A stretch of DNA of 7,683 nt from Alphaproteobacteria bacterium. Its GTDB lineage: Bacteria; Pseudomonadota; Alphaproteobacteria; ATCC43930; CGMCC-115725. The notes below the pieces were generated by a model. That model did not search any database, was not told the origin of the DNA, and saw nothing but the letters and a program-made list of their open reading frames with translations. Shown in pieces: positions 6,375 through 7,683 of this stretch; within the stretch, counting starts at the first letter, position 1; every line of letters begins with the position of its first letter. The position numbers and the translations under genes were made by a program. The DNA is taken from NCBI GenBank assembly GCA_017353855.1, contig JAFMSA010000175.1, positions 1 to 7,683 on the forward strand. The letters run 5' to 3'.

Positions 6375-6389
6375 GGGGGTCAGTGAATC

Positions 6390-7073
6390 TCAGCGGGCGC
6401 CGCGGCCTTGCGAGGGGGCCGCGGGCTTACCGCCGAGGCGGGCGTGGTCGCCGATATAGCCATCGACATTCGTGATGAGCGCCTCGATGCAATCGCCGAA
6501 ATAGTGGTCTGCGCCGGAGACCTTGCGAAAATCGATCTTTATGTCCCGCTGATGCGAGAGCTTGGTCACCAGCTTCTGCACCGCTTCGAGCGGCACCACG
6601 GAATCCTGGTCGCCCTGCAGGATCAGCCCGGAAGACGGACACGGTGCCAGAAACGTGAAGTCGTACATATTGGCGGGCGGTGCGACCGAGATGAAGCTCT
6701 CGATTTCGGGCCGCCGCATCAGCAACTGCATCCCGATCCACGCACCAAACGAAAATCCCGCCACCCAGCATGAGCCGGCGTTGGGATTGTAGGTCTGCAG
6801 CCAATCGAGCGCGGAGGCTGCATCGGAAAGCTCGCCCTCGCCCCGATCGAAACTGCCCTGGCTGCGCCCCACCCCGCGAAAGTTGAAACGCAAGGTCGAG
6901 AAACCGCGGCGCACAAAGCACTGGTACAAGGCGTAGACCACCTTGTTGTTCATCGTGCCGCCATGCTGGGGGTGGGGATGCAATACGAGCGCCATCGGCG
7001 CGGCCGCGCCTCGGGCATGATGGTAGCGTGCCTCAATGCGGCCATCCGGGCCGTTGATAATTACGTCAGGCAT
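6390..7073 (-). CDS. Alpha/beta hydrolase (COG2945-like), function unknown
   Basis: This 227-residue cytoplasmic protein has no signal peptide or membrane segment. It fits the small alpha/beta hydrolase family whose hallmark is HPHPQHGGTMNNKVV (32-46). The fold markers are in order: LRFNFRGVGRSQG (61-73), the nucleophile elbow GFSFG with S108 (106-110), the acid strand LQGDQDSVVP (152-161), most likely D157, and the histidine H190 in GADHYF. A complete Ser-Asp-His triad therefore points to an active esterase, thioesterase or peptidase-like enzyme, but the substrate cannot be read from sequence. The last residues (about 211-227) are a low-complexity basic tail. The start at 7073 gives MPDVIINGPDGRIEARYH, as expected; its ribosome site is weak (AAGG directly before the ATG). 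It is divergent from cysE and convergent with purA, so it is probably transcribed alone. Confidence 0.9.
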   Translation of the reverse strand: MPDVIINGPDGRIEARYHHARGAAAPMALVLHPHPQHGGTMNNKVVYALYQCFVRRGFSTLRFNFRGVGRSQGSFDRGEGELSDAASALDWLQTYNPNAGSCWVAGFSFGAWIGMQLLMRRPEIESFISVAPPANMYDFTFLAPCPSSGLILQGDQDSVVPLEAVQKLVTKLSHQRDIKIDFRKVSGADHYFGDCIEALITNVDGYIGDHARLGGKPAAPSQGRGAR

Positions 7074-7148
7074 CCTTGATCCAGCTTAAGTCCCACTGCC
7101 CGGGTCGGATATTCTCGGCTTCGGAGCGCATTGGTGCGTGCGGAATTC

Positions 7149-7176
7149 TTGATCACGCTTGTCGGACAATTATATT
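7149..7176 (+). promoter_or_regulatory. Candidate cysE promoter
   Basis: TTGATC (7149-7154, four of six positions matching the -35 consensus) and TATATT (7171-7176) are separated by 16 bases. They lie in the only AT-rich stretch of the 179-base divergent gap. Transcription would begin near 7183, giving a leader of about 70 bases before the cysE ATG. Confidence 0.4.
7169..7174 (-). promoter_or_regulatory. Candidate -10 box of the hydrolase gene
   Basis: Read on the minus strand this is a perfect TATAAT. It overlaps the plus-strand TATATT box of the cysE candidate promoter. No good -35 hexamer is visible at the right distance (7191-7198 is GC-rich), so the call is weak. The transcript leader would be about 90 bases. 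Confidence 0.3.
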
Positions 7177-7252
7177 TTCGTTTCGGCCACCACCGCGCCG
7201 CGGCGACCCACTCCGGTGCCACCAGGGTGAAGGCTACCATATAGTGACAGCA

Positions 7253-7683
7253 ATGCTCTTCAAAAAGCTGCGGGACGAAATCGACGCCGTGCTGGCCCGC
7301 GATCCAGCTGCTCGCTCGCGTCTCGAAGTCGTGCTGTGCTACCCTGGGTTTCACGCGCTGTTGTTCCATCGCGTCGCCCACTGGCTGTGGAAACGAGGCT
7401 GGCTCCTCGCGGGGCGTCTCGTATCGCATACAGGCCGGGTTATGACCGGCATCGAAATCCACCCCGGTGCCCGGATCGGCAGACGCGTATTCATGGATCA
7501 CGGAATGGGCATCGTGATCGGCGAGACCGCCGAGATCGGGGACGACGTCACACTCTATCAGGGAGTGACGCTCGGCGGGACGAAGCTCACCCGCGGCGCG
7601 AAGCGGCATCCCACGATCGGTAACGGTGTCATTGTCGGCTCGGGAGCGCAGGTGCTCGGTCCGTTTCGCGTCGGCGCCGGTGC
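7253..7683 (+). CDS. cysE: Serine O-acetyltransferase, N-terminal 143 residues (cut by window end)
   Basis: CysE acetylates L-serine with acetyl-CoA to form O-acetylserine, the first step of cysteine synthesis, and family members are usually feedback-inhibited by cysteine. The visible protein starts MLFKKLRDEIDAVLARDPAA, followed by the helical segment RSRLEVVLCYPGFHALLFHR (21-40), both typical of the shorter bacterial/plant-like type rather than the longer enteric form. The left-handed beta-helix begins near residue 66 with hexapeptide repeats: IEIHPGARIG, the catalytic-site MDHGMGIVIGETAEIGDDV (D82, H83), LYQGVTLGGT, KRHPTIG (H119), and VIVGSGAQVLGPFRVGAG. The remaining coils and the C-terminal tail lie beyond the window. 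The ATG at 7253 gives the expected N-terminus; the Shine-Dalgarno is weak. It consumes serine made by the serA/serC pathway encoded nearby. Confidence 0.95.
   Translation, partial: MLFKKLRDEIDAVLARDPAARSRLEVVLCYPGFHALLFHRVAHWLWKRGWLLAGRLVSHTGRVMTGIEIHPGARIGRRVFMDHGMGIVIGETAEIGDDVTLYQGVTLGGTKLTRGAKRHPTIGNGVIVGSGAQVLGPFRVGAG

Larger units (their letters stand above)
6023..6389. other. Convergent intergenic region, structured, no supported gene
   Basis: This 367-base gap separates the 3' ends of purA (+) and the hydrolase gene (-). It contains the candidate purA terminator (6091-6124), a perfect 7-bp repeat CCCCGAT/ATCGGGG (6167-6173 and 6183-6189, 9-base loop), a 7-bp repeat CCCGCTC/GAGCGGG (6203-6209 and 6230-6236, 20-base loop), and the nested repeat at 6280-6374. 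An 85-codon plus-strand frame (6028-6285) is arginine- and serine-rich, uses rare codons (AGG, AGA, CGA, CTA) and has no recognisable motif, so I do not call it a gene. Confidence 0.7.

Noticed and set aside
7216..7229. CACC-AG-GGTG palindrome upstream of cysE as an operator
   Set aside because: A half-site of only four bases in GC-rich DNA is expected by chance, and I recognise no regulator consensus.
7061..7609. 182-codon minus-strand open frame covering the divergent gap and the start of cysE
   Set aside because: It is antisense to an unambiguous cysE, has no recognisable domain, and covers the promoter-like AT-rich region.

Overview
The window is GC-rich, densely coding bacterial chromosome. 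It most likely comes from an alphaproteobacterium, perhaps of Rhodospirillales type. The evidence is a serine transaminase of the alphaproteobacterial/Methanosarcina type, a serC-type leader hairpin, the gene order serA-hisZ-purA, and a MarR-GNAT type acetyltransferase tail. The taxon is inferred from gene content and remembered family patterns, not from a search. I see no mobile element, CRISPR array, tRNA, rRNA or phage gene.

Layout, left to right. (1) Positions 3-413 are the C-terminal GNAT domain of a protein that begins before the window. (2) Its stop codon overlaps a candidate -35 box. A short leader with a strong GC hairpin and a U-rich tail follows, and then serC (493-1650). (3) A 243-base gap holds one imperfect, REP-like or terminator-like inverted repeat. 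(4) serA (1894-3471), hisZ (3555-4718) and purA (4730-6022) follow on the same strand and look like an operon. hisZ has no visible Shine-Dalgarno, but its ATG overlaps the stop of a 24-codon upstream reading frame. purA has a strong Shine-Dalgarno overlapping the hisZ stop. (5) A 367-base gap between convergent genes (6023-6389) has no convincing gene but is rich in inverted repeats, including a nested one of 24 base pairs spanning 95 bases. (6) An alpha/beta hydrolase lies on the minus strand (6390-7073). (7) A 179-base divergent promoter region follows, then the start of cysE (7253 onward), cut by the window end.

Metabolically, serA and serC supply the first two steps of serine synthesis from 3-phosphoglycerate, and cysE starts cysteine synthesis from serine. 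HisZ is the regulatory subunit of the first histidine enzyme, and PurA makes the AMP precursor adenylosuccinate. Histidine and purine synthesis are linked through ATP consumption and AICAR, and serine feeds one-carbon units to purines, so the grouping is coherent.

I found no obviously new multi-gene system; the protein genes are ordinary housekeeping genes. The parts worth a second look are non-coding: the serC leader, the coupled start of hisZ, and the structured purA-hydrolase gap.
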